From the NCBI RefSeq assembly GCF_947499695.1, contig NZ_CANMPQ010000003.1, positions 124,001 through 188,000 of the forward strand: 64,000 nt of DNA, given 5' to 3'. This document shows, one piece after another, positions 17,391-26,099 of the stretch. Made by a program: the position numbers and the translations under genes. This DNA comes from an uncultured Allomuricauda sp. (GTDB taxonomy: Bacteria; Bacteroidota; Bacteroidia; Flavobacteriales; Flavobacteriaceae). Under the pieces are notes generated by a model. It was given only the letters and a program-made list of their open reading frames with translations. It made no database searches and was not told the DNA's origin. How positions within the stretch are numbered: the stretch's first letter is position 1; every line of letters begins with the position of its first letter.

Positions 17391-18800
17391 TTAATTATAA
17401 CTTCTAGGAGCCAAAAATTGGGTCACTGTGGTCTCTATAAGTTTATCACCACTGTAAACTCCAATTTTCAATTTATCCTTATCTTTTGTAAGTGCTGAAT
17501 TATTGATCTCAATAAATAATGTTCCCTCGGAAATTTCTTCTGGTGGCACCTTGAACTCTTCCTTTGATACAATTCGAATTGTTCCCTTATGGGATAATAG
17601 CTTAAAGCTTACACCATCAATTTCGTTTGAGGTCTTATTTACCAACTTATAGGTATATACATTACTAATTATATTATCCGCTTTTCGCTCATACAATTGT
17701 CCTGGCAATCTTAAAATATTTGCTTCCACATCATTTCTTAGGAATAACATCCCAATTAAAATACCGGTCAATACAACTAATACAGCGGTGTATCCCTTCA
17801 TCCTAGCAGTAAACTTGAATTTCGACTTCTTGTTTATCTCATCTTCACTCGCATAACGTATCAGCCCGCGTGGCTTTTTAATACTGTCCATAATGTGATC
17901 GCACTCGTCGATACAAGCAGTGCAGTTCACGCATTCTAACTGGGTTCCATTTCTTATATCTATTCCGGTTGGGCAGACATTTACACATTGAAAACAATCA
18001 ATACAGTCGCCATTGCCCAATGCATCCCGGTCTTCGTTCTTACGAAACTTTTTACGCCCATTATCTCCTTCTCCTCTTTGGTGGTCGTAAGCCACAACAA
18101 TAGATTTATCATCCAACAAAACCCCTTGAAGTCTTCCATATGGACAGGCTATTATACAGACTTGTTCACGAAACCATGCAAAGACAAAATAAAAGACCGC
18201 GGTAAAAATCAATAAGGGAACCATGGTCCCCAAGTGCGCCATTGGACCATCGAACACGTATTGTATCAATTCATCACTTCCAATCAGGTAGGCCAGAAAA
18301 ATGTTAGCTATTAAAAATGAAATGATGAAAAAGATGGTCCATTTCAATAGTCTTTTTCGAATTTTTCTTGCGTTCCAAGGCGATTTATCCAATCGTATCT
18401 GTGCTCCTCTATCTCCGTCAATCCAAAATTCTATCCTTCGGAAAACCATTTCCATAAAAATGGTCTGGGGGCACATCCATCCACAAAAAATACGTCCGTA
18501 GGCAACCGTAAATAGAGCAACAAAAATTATTCCGGCTATCATGGAAACTACAACCAAATGAAAGTCTTGTGGCCAGAAAGGGAATCCAAAGATGTTAAAC
18601 CGCCGCTGTAACACGTTGAACAGCAAAAACTGGTGTCCATTGATCTTTACAAACGGAGCTGCAAACAGAAACAACAGAAGTCCATAGCTCACATATTTGC
18701 GGTACTTAAAAAAGCGTCCGCTTGGTTTTTTAGGAAAAATCCACGCACGTTTGCCTTCTTCTGTTATCGTTCCAATGGTATCCCTAAAATTTTCTTCCAT
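17391..18800 (-). CDS. ccoG: CcoG/FixG/RdxA cupric reductase, cbb3 assembly
   Basis: This 469-residue membrane ferredoxin-like protein reduces Cu(II) to Cu(I) for delivery to the cbb3 heme-copper centre (known for the CcoG family). It has several transmembrane helices in the first half, CGWMCPQTIFMEMVFR, CIIACPYGRLQGVL, then a two-[4Fe-4S] ferredoxin segment CIDCFQCVNVCPTGIDIR and CVNCTACIDECDHIM, and a C-terminal immunoglobulin-like domain (from about residue 350). All the cluster Cys are present. It is separated from ccoP by a 64-base gap with a hairpin. Confidence 0.93.
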   Translation of the reverse strand: MEENFRDTIGTITEEGKRAWIFPKKPSGRFFKYRKYVSYGLLLFLFAAPFVKINGHQFLLFNVLQRRFNIFGFPFWPQDFHLVVVSMIAGIIFVALFTVAYGRIFCGWMCPQTIFMEMVFRRIEFWIDGDRGAQIRLDKSPWNARKIRKRLLKWTIFFIISFLIANIFLAYLIGSDELIQYVFDGPMAHLGTMVPLLIFTAVFYFVFAWFREQVCIIACPYGRLQGVLLDDKSIVVAYDHQRGEGDNGRKKFRKNEDRDALGNGDCIDCFQCVNVCPTGIDIRNGTQLECVNCTACIDECDHIMDSIKKPRGLIRYASEDEINKKSKFKFTARMKGYTAVLVVLTGILIGMLFLRNDVEANILRLPGQLYERKADNIISNVYTYKLVNKTSNEIDGVSFKLLSHKGTIRIVSKEEFKVPPEEISEGTLFIEINNSALTKDKDKLKIGVYSGDKLIETTVTQFLAPRSYN

Positions 18801-18812
18801 TATTCTCCTTCT

Positions 18813-18848
18813 AAGTTAAGGTCGTGACATTGCTCGACCTGACAACTT
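18813..18848 (-). other. Hairpin between ccoP and ccoG
   Basis: Inside the 64-base ccoP-ccoG spacer, AGGTCG (18819-18824) pairs with CGACCT (18835-18840) across a 10-base loop, and outer arms AAGTT and AACTT extend the stem with small bulges. There is no T run, so it looks like an RNA processing or stability element more than a terminator. This could set the ratio of oxidase subunits to assembly factors. Confidence 0.4.
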
Positions 18849-18864
18849 CAATACATGGTTATGC

Positions 18865-19764
18865 CTATTCCTGAGAATCTTCTTGGTTTTCAGGATTGGT
18901 CCAAACATCTCCTTCAGGAGCTTTTGGATTTGCTGGCGTGGTACCTTCCATGGTCATAATATAACTTGACACTTGAGCAATTTCCAGTGGTTTTAAGCTT
19001 TGCTTCCACGCAATCATTCCTTTACCATCACGTCCACCTTCGGAAACGGTGCTGAAGATATTTTTGATTCCTCCACCTAAAATCCAGTATTTATCAGTTA
19101 AGTTGGGACCAATACCTCCACCTCCATCGGCCATATGACAAGCCACACAATTCGTGGTAAATATTTTTTCACCTGCACTAAGGTCTGCAGCTTCGGACAG
19201 AAACTCGACGGTATTGGCATCTACCAAATCCTTAGCCGTCTTCTTATATTCTTCTATAGCCAATCTGGCTTCGGCAACTTCTTGCTCATATTCTTCATCT
19301 TGGGTATAATCTCCGGCAACATGAAACCTGACCATATAGACTACACCAAATATGATTGTACCATAAAATAGATATACCCACCAAGGTGGTAATACGTTAT
19401 CCAACTCCCGTATTCCATCATAATCATGATCCATTATAATTTCGCCCTCACGCTCAATAGACCTACTCTTTGTCAGGTTCTTATAAACTCTTTTGGCCCA
19501 TTTCCATTCCAATTTCTTGGTTTTGGAAGCCAAATATTTTGCTTTTCCCTCTTCGGAAAGTGTTTGATACATTACATTTTCGATAGAATGTAATATCAGT
19601 TCAATAGCAATTAAAATCATCAATACCAATAGCAGGAACAGCTGCGTGATTGGATATTCGATAATTGCCGGTTTGTCTCCAGAATCTATGAAGTATTCCA
19701 TCAATCCAAAAATCAAGAAGAATAGGAATGGAATACGGATCCACCATGGTGTTCTTGTGTTCAT
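18865..19764 (-). CDS. ccoP: cbb3 oxidase subunit III (CcoP), mono-heme form
   Basis: The 299-residue protein starts with two hydrophobic segments (about 9-27 and 36-60), then a cytosolic charged stretch, another helix in WWVYLFYGTIIFGVVYMVRF preceded by DNVLPPW (the CcoP N-terminal domain signature ELDNxLPxWW), and one C-terminal cytochrome c domain with CVACHMADGGGGIGPNL. A Met ligand is likely in GKGMIAWKQSL. Proteobacterial CcoP normally has two CxxCH motifs; only one is found here, as appears usual for Bacteroidota. It donates electrons to CcoO/CcoN. It is preceded by ccoQ with a 4-base gap. Confidence 0.92.
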   Translation of the reverse strand: MNTRTPWWIRIPFLFFLIFGLMEYFIDSGDKPAIIEYPITQLFLLLVLMILIAIELILHSIENVMYQTLSEEGKAKYLASKTKKLEWKWAKRVYKNLTKSRSIEREGEIIMDHDYDGIRELDNVLPPWWVYLFYGTIIFGVVYMVRFHVAGDYTQDEEYEQEVAEARLAIEEYKKTAKDLVDANTVEFLSEAADLSAGEKIFTTNCVACHMADGGGGIGPNLTDKYWILGGGIKNIFSTVSEGGRDGKGMIAWKQSLKPLEIAQVSSYIMTMEGTTPANPKAPEGDVWTNPENQEDSQE

Positions 19765-19768
19765 AATT

Positions 19769-19954
19769 TTATAGTTTGTTGTGTTGATCGTTATCTAAAG
19801 GCAATTCTCCCATCTCTTTGATGTGTGCTTTGGAAGCAGTAAAAACCCACCAAAACAGCAAAACAAAAAACACGAAGAAGATCAAAAGTGAAATCATTGG
19901 GTAGCTGGCGATACCCTCGATACTTTCCATATGGTTTTTTACAAATTTCAACAT
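19769..19954 (-). CDS. ccoQ: CcoQ-like small subunit of cbb3 oxidase
   Basis: The 61-residue protein has one transmembrane helix (about residues 20-43, rich in F, V and L, ending WWVFTASK) and a polar tail, sitting between ccoNO and ccoP with gaps of 3 and 4 bases. CcoQ helps hold CcoP in the complex. Sequence similarity in this family is low, so position and topology carry the call. Confidence 0.8.
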   Translation of the reverse strand: MLKFVKNHMESIEGIASYPMISLLIFFVFFVLLFWWVFTASKAHIKEMGELPLDNDQHNKL

Positions 19955-19957
19955 GGT

Positions 19958-22159
19958 TTATTTGTTTTGAGATAATAATTCTTCTGTTTCCTGAACTTTA
20001 ATATCTGTACCCAATCGTTGCAGGTATGCAATTAAGGATACGATTTCACGATTGCGCATCTCCACAAAATCCTCACCGTTTTCTTGTGCATACTTTTTGT
20101 CCGCTTCGTAAGTCTTGGCGAATTCTGGGTCGGCATACAAATTCTTCTCAATCTGTTCAGCCTGATTTGCCATGGATTGCGGTGCACTTGCGATATCTTC
20201 ATCGGTATAAGGCACTCCCAATTTCACCATAGCTTCCATTTTACTTTGGACTCCGCTTCTATCGTGTTCATTTTGAACCAACCATTGATACGCTGGCATA
20301 ATAGATCCAGGCGATGTTATCTGTGGGTCATACATATGACTTAAATGCCAATTGTCTGAATATTTTCCACCGATACGAAGTAAATCGGGGCCTGTTCGTT
20401 TACTTCCCCAAAGGAAGGGATGATCATATACAAATTCTCCTGCTTTGGCGTATTCCCCATAGCGTTCAACTTCACTTCTAAAAGGTCTTATCATTTGGGA
20501 GTGACAACCCACACATCCTTCTCGAATGTAAAGGTCACGCCCTTCTAGTTCCAAAGGTGTATATGGTTTTACGCTTGTAATGGTTGGGATATTAGATTTC
20601 ACCAAAATTGTTGGTACGATCTGAATGATTCCCCCAATCAGAATAGCTACTGTTGCCAAAATGGTCAATTGCACAGGTTTTCTTTCCAACCAGTTGTGAA
20701 ATGTTTCCCCAGCAACACGTCTTTTTGAAACCTTGGTCAACGCGGGAGCTTCTGCTAATTCATCTTCAACCTTGCTTCCTTTTTTTATGGTTACAATTAC
20801 GTTGTATACCATAATGAGCATACCCACAATAAACATGGTTCCTCCAATAGCCCTCATCCAATACATTGGAATGATTTGGGTTACTGTTTCCAAGAAGTTT
20901 CCATAAACCAAAGTACCGTCTGGATTAAACTCTTTCCACATCAAAGCTTGGGTAAACCCAGCAACGTACATAGGCAAGGCATACAGAATGATTCCTAAGG
21001 TTCCTATCCAGAAGTGAAGGTTCGCCAAACTCTTGGAGTGCAAAGTTGTTTTGAACATTCTGGGCACTAACCAATAAATCATCCCAAATGTGAGGAAGCC
21101 ATTCCAAGCTAACGCTCCTACATGCACGTGTGCAATAATCCAATCGCTAAAGTGTGCTATGGCATTCACATTTTTCAAGGATAACATAGGGCCTTCAAAA
21201 GTGGCCATACCGTAACCGGTGATAGCTACCACCATAAATTTCAATGTGGCATCACTGCGCACTTTATCCCACACCCCACGAAGCGTTAATAAACCATTGA
21301 TCATACCACCCCAGGAGGGTGCAATCAACATAACAGAAAAGGCCACACCTAAATTTTGTGCCCAGTCCGGTAATGATGAATACAACAAATGGTGGGGACC
21401 AGCCCAGATATAGATAAATATCAATGACCAAAAGTGAACAATGGACAAACGATAGGAATAGATAGGTCTATTGGCTGCTTTAGGAACAAAATAATACATC
21501 AGTCCCAGGAACGGAGTGGTTAAAAAGAAGGCTACCGCATTGTGTCCGTACCACCACTGCACCAAAGCATCCTGAACCCCAGCATAAACCGAGTAACTTT
21601 TTAATGCAGAAACCGGTAATTCCAAACTGTTGAAAATATGCAGCACAGCTACGGTCACAAAAGTGGCGAGGTAAAACCAAATGGCCACATACAGGTGACG
21701 TTGTCTTCTTTTTAGGATTGTTCCAATGAGGTTCCAGCCAAAAGCGACCCAAACCACTGCGATGGCCAAATCTATAGGCCATTCCAATTCTGCGTACTCT
21801 TTTGAAGTAGTGTATCCTAAAGGCAAAGTAATGGCGGCGGCCACGATGATCAGTTGCCATCCCCAAAAATTAAAATTGCTTAAACCATCGCTGAACATCC
21901 TTGTTTTAAGCAATCGTTGCGTTGAATAGTAGACTCCCGCAAAAATTGCATTTCCTACAAAGGCAAAAATCACCGCATTGGTGTGAAGGGGACGCAAACG
22001 TCCAAAACTTAACCATGAAATGCCGTCCGTTATGTTGGGAAACAAAAACATAAAGGCCAACAAGAGCCCAACCAGCATTCCAACAACGCCCCATAGCATA
22101 GTGGCGTATAAAAACTTTTGTACGATCTTGTTATCGTAGCGAAATTGTTGTATTTCCAT
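19958..22159 (-). CDS. ccoNO: cbb3 cytochrome c oxidase, fused CcoN-CcoO catalytic subunit
   Basis: The 733-residue protein joins two subunits. The first ~480 residues are CcoN (12 helices) with the heme-copper His ligands in RPLHTNAVIFAF, WWYGHNAVAF (Cu/cross-linked Tyr region), GPHHLLYSSLP and HFSDWIIAHVHVGALAW. After a linker comes a CcoO-like part with one helix and a mono-heme site REGCVGCHSQMIRPF, GPDLLRIGGKYSDNWH and a Met-containing SPGSIMPAYQWL. It reduces oxygen to water with high affinity and pumps protons. The N-O fusion is usual in Bacteroidota and rare elsewhere. It begins 2 bases after ccoS. Confidence 0.96.
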   Translation of the reverse strand: MEIQQFRYDNKIVQKFLYATMLWGVVGMLVGLLLAFMFLFPNITDGISWLSFGRLRPLHTNAVIFAFVGNAIFAGVYYSTQRLLKTRMFSDGLSNFNFWGWQLIIVAAAITLPLGYTTSKEYAELEWPIDLAIAVVWVAFGWNLIGTILKRRQRHLYVAIWFYLATFVTVAVLHIFNSLELPVSALKSYSVYAGVQDALVQWWYGHNAVAFFLTTPFLGLMYYFVPKAANRPIYSYRLSIVHFWSLIFIYIWAGPHHLLYSSLPDWAQNLGVAFSVMLIAPSWGGMINGLLTLRGVWDKVRSDATLKFMVVAITGYGMATFEGPMLSLKNVNAIAHFSDWIIAHVHVGALAWNGFLTFGMIYWLVPRMFKTTLHSKSLANLHFWIGTLGIILYALPMYVAGFTQALMWKEFNPDGTLVYGNFLETVTQIIPMYWMRAIGGTMFIVGMLIMVYNVIVTIKKGSKVEDELAEAPALTKVSKRRVAGETFHNWLERKPVQLTILATVAILIGGIIQIVPTILVKSNIPTITSVKPYTPLELEGRDLYIREGCVGCHSQMIRPFRSEVERYGEYAKAGEFVYDHPFLWGSKRTGPDLLRIGGKYSDNWHLSHMYDPQITSPGSIMPAYQWLVQNEHDRSGVQSKMEAMVKLGVPYTDEDIASAPQSMANQAEQIEKNLYADPEFAKTYEADKKYAQENGEDFVEMRNREIVSLIAYLQRLGTDIKVQETEELLSQNK

Positions 22160-22161
22160 AT

Positions 22162-22371
22162 TTATTGGTTTGTACTTTCAGTTTGTTTGATTTCTTGTTT
22201 ATCCAGAGTGTCTTCATCCGTATCAGTCAAAAGTTCATCTTCGAAAAGCATTCTTACCGAAGGAGTATATGCGTCATCATATTGTCCATTCTTTACGGAA
22301 AGGACAAATGCTGCAAAAAAGATAATTGCGACACTAATACTTATGGCCAACAACACATATATAACACTCAT
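22162..22371 (-). CDS. ccoS: CcoS cbb3 oxidase maturation protein
   Basis: The 69-residue protein is MSVIYVLLAISISVAIIFFAAFVLS followed by VKNGQYDDAYTPSVRMLF; the helix and the QYDD..TPs.R.L motif are typical of CcoS, which is needed for incorporation of heme and copper into the oxidase. It is the first gene of the cbb3 operon, with a leader of about 13 bases after the predicted transcription start. Confidence 0.92.
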   Translation of the reverse strand: MSVIYVLLAISISVAIIFFAAFVLSVKNGQYDDAYTPSVRMLFEDELLTDTDEDTLDKQEIKQTESTNQ

Positions 22372-22389
22372 ACCTATTCTAATCTGGGG

Positions 22390-22432
22390 TAAAACTACTT
22401 TGATGGTTTCTCGAAAAAAATGACATATATCA
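22390..22432 (-). promoter_or_regulatory. Crp/Fnr-type box and -7 element of the cbb3 operon
   Basis: TGACATATATCA (22421-22432) is followed on the reverse strand after exactly 23 bases by TAGTTTTA (22397 to 22390). The last three bases of the box on the forward strand are the complement of the TGA stop codon of the upstream DoxX-like gene, so the operator overlaps coding sequence. Confidence 0.72.
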
Positions 22433-22882
22433 GCTTTTGTTTTTTATTGTCATCGTTGTCAAAGATTGCTTTTGCATCAGACTCAAAAGAGCAGCAACAA
22501 TGATGAAATTCTTTCCTATATATTGCCCTAAAAGGGTAGGCACCAAAGGTGGTTCTTGAAAAGACTCGGCAGGAAACAATAGCAATGGCGCGAAGGTCAA
22601 TGCCATATGGAATAGCGCAACTATGACCACCTGCTTTTTGCAGATGTTCAGAAGTAGACATGCACCAATACCCACTTCCATAATTGCCAATAGCATAATG
22701 GAAAGTGAATCTGGCAAGAATCCAAAGGTTAGCTCATGAATAGTATTTTTAGCCAAATCTTCAGCTGGGCTAAGGGTCGGAAAAAACTTTAAGCTCCCAA
22801 ACCATACATATACCACTCCAATGCTTATTGCCAATATGTTTGACTCTACTTTTTCCTTTATTTTTTCGAGCTTATTCCTCAT
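22430..22882 (-). CDS. DoxX-like membrane protein
   Basis: About 150 residues with four predicted helices: ILAISIGVVYVWFGSLKFFP, SIMLLAIMEVGIGACLLL, VVIVALFHMALTFAPLLLF and FIIVAALLSLM. GVVYVWFGSLKFFPTLSPAE resembles the DoxX/DUF417-like first helix. The ATG chosen overlaps the end of ccoI by 11 bases; an alternative ATG two codons earlier and a longer start are possible. Function is unknown; coupling to ccoI suggests a helper in oxidase biogenesis or a redox-linked membrane protein. Confidence 0.7.
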   Translation of the reverse strand: MRNKLEKIKEKVESNILAISIGVVYVWFGSLKFFPTLSPAEDLAKNTIHELTFGFLPDSLSIMLLAIMEVGIGACLLLNICKKQVVIVALFHMALTFAPLLLFPAESFQEPPLVPTLLGQYIGKNFIIVAALLSLMQKQSLTTMTIKNKS

Positions 22883-25271
22883 CGTCATTGTTTTGAATTG
22901 GGTTGAGACTCCTGCCCAGTACATTCGTCATTAGGGTAGTAAACACCACGATACTTATGGAACTTAATGGCATCAAAATAGCAGCCACAACAGGTTGTAA
23001 CTGACCTGTGACCGCAAAGTATAGTCCAACAAGGTTGTAACAGAGTGAAAGGATGAAGCTCATTTTAATAATTGTGATGGCCTTTTGGGAAAACCGAACA
23101 AAAATGGGCAGTTTATCAAAATTTGACGCATCCAAAATTCCATCACAGGCAGGAGAAAAAACATTGATATCTTCAGATATGGCTATACCCACATCACTCT
23201 GCGCCAATGCGCCCGCATCATTTAACCCATCACCAACCATTAACACTTTATTGGTTTCTTGGAGTCGAGCAATGTATTCTAGTTTGTCCTTTGGTTTTTG
23301 ATCAAAAAGTAATCTGGTTTTTCCGGGTAGTAATTTTTGAAGCCGTTTTTTTTCTCCATCATTATCTCCTGAGAGGATTCCAATGTCCATCGTTCTTCCA
23401 AGTTCATCAAATATCTCTTTGACACCATCGCGATACTTATTTTTAAATACAAACCGTCCTTTGTAATCTTCATCTGCGCTGATATAGACTGCTGTATTCG
23501 CATGGGAAGCAATAGTTTCTCTACCGATATACCGAGCAGAACCCACCTTAATACTATGTTCTTTGCTTCGACCTTCTATACCCAAACCGGTTTGTTCCTG
23601 GAATTCATGCAAAGTTTCAATATCATTGGTCTTTAGAATATTGTAAAGTGATCTGCTCAGTGGGTGATTGGATGCGCGCAAGGTGGTCTTCAGCAGAGCT
23701 TTCTCTTCATCTGTTAACTCTATTCCCTCGTAATTGACAACATCTTTATTAGAAGTGGTAATCGTCCCGGTTTTATCAAAAATGGCCGTATCGACCTTGG
23801 CAAGTCTCTCAATTACATTGGTGTTTTTAAGATAAAATCCGCGTTTTCCAAATATGCGAAGCATATTACCCAATGTAAAGGGAGCCGCCAACGCGATAGC
23901 ACAAGGGCAAGCAATTATCAAAACCGCTGTAAATACGTTGAGCACCATACTGGGCTGATAGAACATCCAAAATATGCTTGCCACTATGGCAATGCTTAAA
24001 ACCGCAGTGGTAAAACGTTTGCCAATGCTATCAGTTAGTGATTGAAAATTTGACACTTTGTCTTTCTGAAAGATTGAATTCCCCCACAGTTCCGTTAGGT
24101 AGCTTTGTGATACGGACTTTAGCACCTCAACTTCAAGAACACCCGAAAGTTGTTTACCTCCCGCAAACAGTTTATCTCCAGATTCCTTAAAAATGGCTTG
24201 AGATTCTCCCGTCACGAAGCTGTAATCAATTTCAGCTCCGCCCTTGATCAAAACACAATCAACAGGAATAATTTCCTGGTTCCGTATCAGCAAGCGATCT
24301 CCAACTTTTACTTTGTAAACCTGCACACTCTCTTCTTTTCCGTCAGCATTCAATCGCGTAACCGCAATCGGGAAATACGACTTGTAATCTCTTTCAAAAG
24401 AGAGAAATGAGTACGTTTTTTGCTGAAAGAACTTCCCTAGTAACAAGAAGAACACCAAACCGGTAAGGCTATCAAAAAAACCGGAACCTAAATCAAAAAT
24501 GATATCAACAGTACTTCGCAGGAACAGGGTCAATACCCCTAATGCAATGGGCACATCGATGTTTAAAAGTTTGGAACGCAATCCTTTTAGCGCCGACAGG
24601 AAATAATCTTGGGCGGCATAAAACACAACAGGAAGCGAAAAGATGAACATCAACCATCTAAACACCTGTTTATATTGATCCAACCAAAACTCTTGTACCT
24701 CAAAATACTCTGGAAATGAAAGCAACATTACATTTCCAAAGGCAAAACCGGCCACACCCAACTTGTAGATGAGCGACCTATTCTTTTTTTGACTTTTCTT
24801 ATTGAATTCTTCCAATGAAATATAAGGTTCATACCCTATGCTACTAAGTAGCATAACCAATGCCTTCAATGAAAAATCCGTAATATCATACGTGACCCGT
24901 ATAGTCTTTTTCGGAAAATCGACCTGAGAGTTTTTAATGGAAGGGTGTAATCGGGTTAAATTTTCCAAAACCCAAATACAAGAGCTACAATGTATGCTAG
25001 GTGTACTTAAGTTAACTACTTGAATATCCTCTTCGTCAAACTCAACAAGTTGTTTTACAATCTCCTGATTATCTAAAAAATCATATTTTTTGGGAGCATG
25101 GTTTGGGGTGGTGCCTGCCCTTGCTTCCAAATCATAGAACTTGGAAAGTCCATTCGAAGTGAATATCTCATAAACTGTCTTACAGCCATTGCAGCAGAAT
25201 TCTTTTTCATCAAAACAAACCCCATCCTTACCACATTGATCCCCACAATGGTAACATATCTTGTTTGTCAT
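22872..25271 (-). CDS. ccoI: CcoI/FixI copper-exporting P1B-type ATPase for cbb3 assembly
   Basis: The 799-residue pump has an N-terminal Cys-rich segment CYHCGDQCGKDGVCFDEKEF with C26-C27-x2-C30 (a heavy-metal domain seen in FixI proteins), an HMA domain HCSSCIWVLENL (Cys 95 and 98), eight helices, the CPx motif CPCAIALAAPF, the phosphorylation site DKTGT, and the hinge GDGLNDAGAL. FixI/CcoI ATPases move copper across the inner membrane to supply the CuB centre of CcoN. It is the first gene of a unit with the DoxX-like gene and shares a bidirectional box promoter with the Crp/Fnr gene. Confidence 0.94.
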   Translation of the reverse strand: MTNKICYHCGDQCGKDGVCFDEKEFCCNGCKTVYEIFTSNGLSKFYDLEARAGTTPNHAPKKYDFLDNQEIVKQLVEFDEEDIQVVNLSTPSIHCSSCIWVLENLTRLHPSIKNSQVDFPKKTIRVTYDITDFSLKALVMLLSSIGYEPYISLEEFNKKSQKKNRSLIYKLGVAGFAFGNVMLLSFPEYFEVQEFWLDQYKQVFRWLMFIFSLPVVFYAAQDYFLSALKGLRSKLLNIDVPIALGVLTLFLRSTVDIIFDLGSGFFDSLTGLVFFLLLGKFFQQKTYSFLSFERDYKSYFPIAVTRLNADGKEESVQVYKVKVGDRLLIRNQEIIPVDCVLIKGGAEIDYSFVTGESQAIFKESGDKLFAGGKQLSGVLEVEVLKSVSQSYLTELWGNSIFQKDKVSNFQSLTDSIGKRFTTAVLSIAIVASIFWMFYQPSMVLNVFTAVLIIACPCAIALAAPFTLGNMLRIFGKRGFYLKNTNVIERLAKVDTAIFDKTGTITTSNKDVVNYEGIELTDEEKALLKTTLRASNHPLSRSLYNILKTNDIETLHEFQEQTGLGIEGRSKEHSIKVGSARYIGRETIASHANTAVYISADEDYKGRFVFKNKYRDGVKEIFDELGRTMDIGILSGDNDGEKKRLQKLLPGKTRLLFDQKPKDKLEYIARLQETNKVLMVGDGLNDAGALAQSDVGIAISEDINVFSPACDGILDASNFDKLPIFVRFSQKAITIIKMSFILSLCYNLVGLYFAVTGQLQPVVAAILMPLSSISIVVFTTLMTNVLGRSLNPIQNNDDEE

Positions 25272-25292
25272 CTACATTTGCTTTACCTGTTG

Positions 25293-25366
25293 CAAATTTG
25301 AAGTGCATTTTGATGAAAAAACATGACATTTATCAGTTCTTGTTCAACACTTTAGGCCTAATTTTG
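25293..25366. promoter_or_regulatory. One Crp/Fnr-type box serving two divergent promoters (ccoI and the Crp/Fnr gene)
   Basis: TGACATTTATCA (25324-25335) lies between the divergent genes. On the forward strand, 23 bases later, stands TAATTTTG (25359-25366), a perfect -7 element for the regulator gene; on the reverse strand, 23 bases later, stands CAAATTTG (25300 to 25293), a one-mismatch -7 for ccoI. A single symmetrical site is placed to act in both directions, which implies autoregulation if the regulator binds it. Confidence 0.72.
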
Positions 25367-25390
25367 TGACATCAGGTAAATTAAAGTGTT

Positions 25391-26080
25391 ATGGAGAGCA
25401 GATGTGAAAATTGTATCATTAGACAGTTCAACTCTCTTAGAGCCATGAGCAAAGAGGAGTTAAAGAAGGTATCCGACACAAAGACCACCAAAAAAATCAA
25501 AAAGGGCGAACCTCTTTTTGAGGAAGGTGATAAATTAAATGGGGTCTATTGCGTTCGCGAAGGAGTTTCTAAACTTTCAAAACTGAGTGCAAACGGAAAA
25601 GATCAAATTGTTAAGCTCGCCACCAAAGGCGAGGTAATTGGTCAACGTTCGGTAATCGCTGAAGAATGCACCAACTTATCCGCAATCGCAGTAAATGATA
25701 TGGAAGTTTGCTTTATCCCAAAAGAAAGCATCGTTCATACCTTGCAAAAGAATCCAAACTTTACTTTAGAAGTATTGCGTCATATGGCTCATGATCTTAA
25801 GGAAGCTGATGATGTTATTGTCAATATTTCGCAAAAAACGGTAAAGCAACGTATTGCCGAAGCTTTTCTGTATCTCAAAAACAATTTTGGGGAGGATGAT
25901 GAGGGTTTTTTAGCGCTTACGCTTTCACGCGAGGATATATCCAATGTGGTAGGAACGGCGACGGAATCCGCCATCCGAATTATTTCCGAATTCAAGAAAA
26001 AAGGGTTGATTCATACTTCGGGCAAAAGAATTGCCATCAAAGATGAACGTAAACTCAATGACATGGTCGAAGGGTTTTAG
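25391..26080 (+). CDS. Crp/Fnr-family transcription regulator, candidate regulator of the box regulon
   Basis: The 229-residue regulator has an N-terminal C5-x2-C8 motif, a cyclic-nucleotide-binding-type beta roll (about 20-130), a dimer helix and a C-terminal winged HTH whose recognition helix reads TESAIRIISEF. The Glu and Arg of E-S-A-I-R occupy the places of the FNR E-T-I-S-R residues that read TGA. Other Cys are at 54, 93 and 107, so an oxygen-sensitive iron-sulfur cluster is possible but not the E. coli FNR arrangement. It is flanked by oxidase and stress genes that carry TGA(C/T)-N4-(G/A)TCA sites, including its own promoter. That it binds these sites is inference from position and helix similarity. 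Confidence 0.9.
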   Translation: MESRCENCIIRQFNSLRAMSKEELKKVSDTKTTKKIKKGEPLFEEGDKLNGVYCVREGVSKLSKLSANGKDQIVKLATKGEVIGQRSVIAEECTNLSAIAVNDMEVCFIPKESIVHTLQKNPNFTLEVLRHMAHDLKEADDVIVNISQKTVKQRIAEAFLYLKNNFGEDDEGFLALTLSREDISNVVGTATESAIRIISEFKKKGLIHTSGKRIAIKDERKLNDMVEGF

Positions 26081-26099
26081 GTCTGATTATTCCAAAAGC

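Noticed and set aside
14912..22371. A second Crp/Fnr box inside the cbb3 operon (the hairpin at 18825 contains TGACAT)
   Set aside because: The sequence there has no matching GTCA/ATCA arm at the right distance and no -7 element, so it is read as an RNA hairpin.
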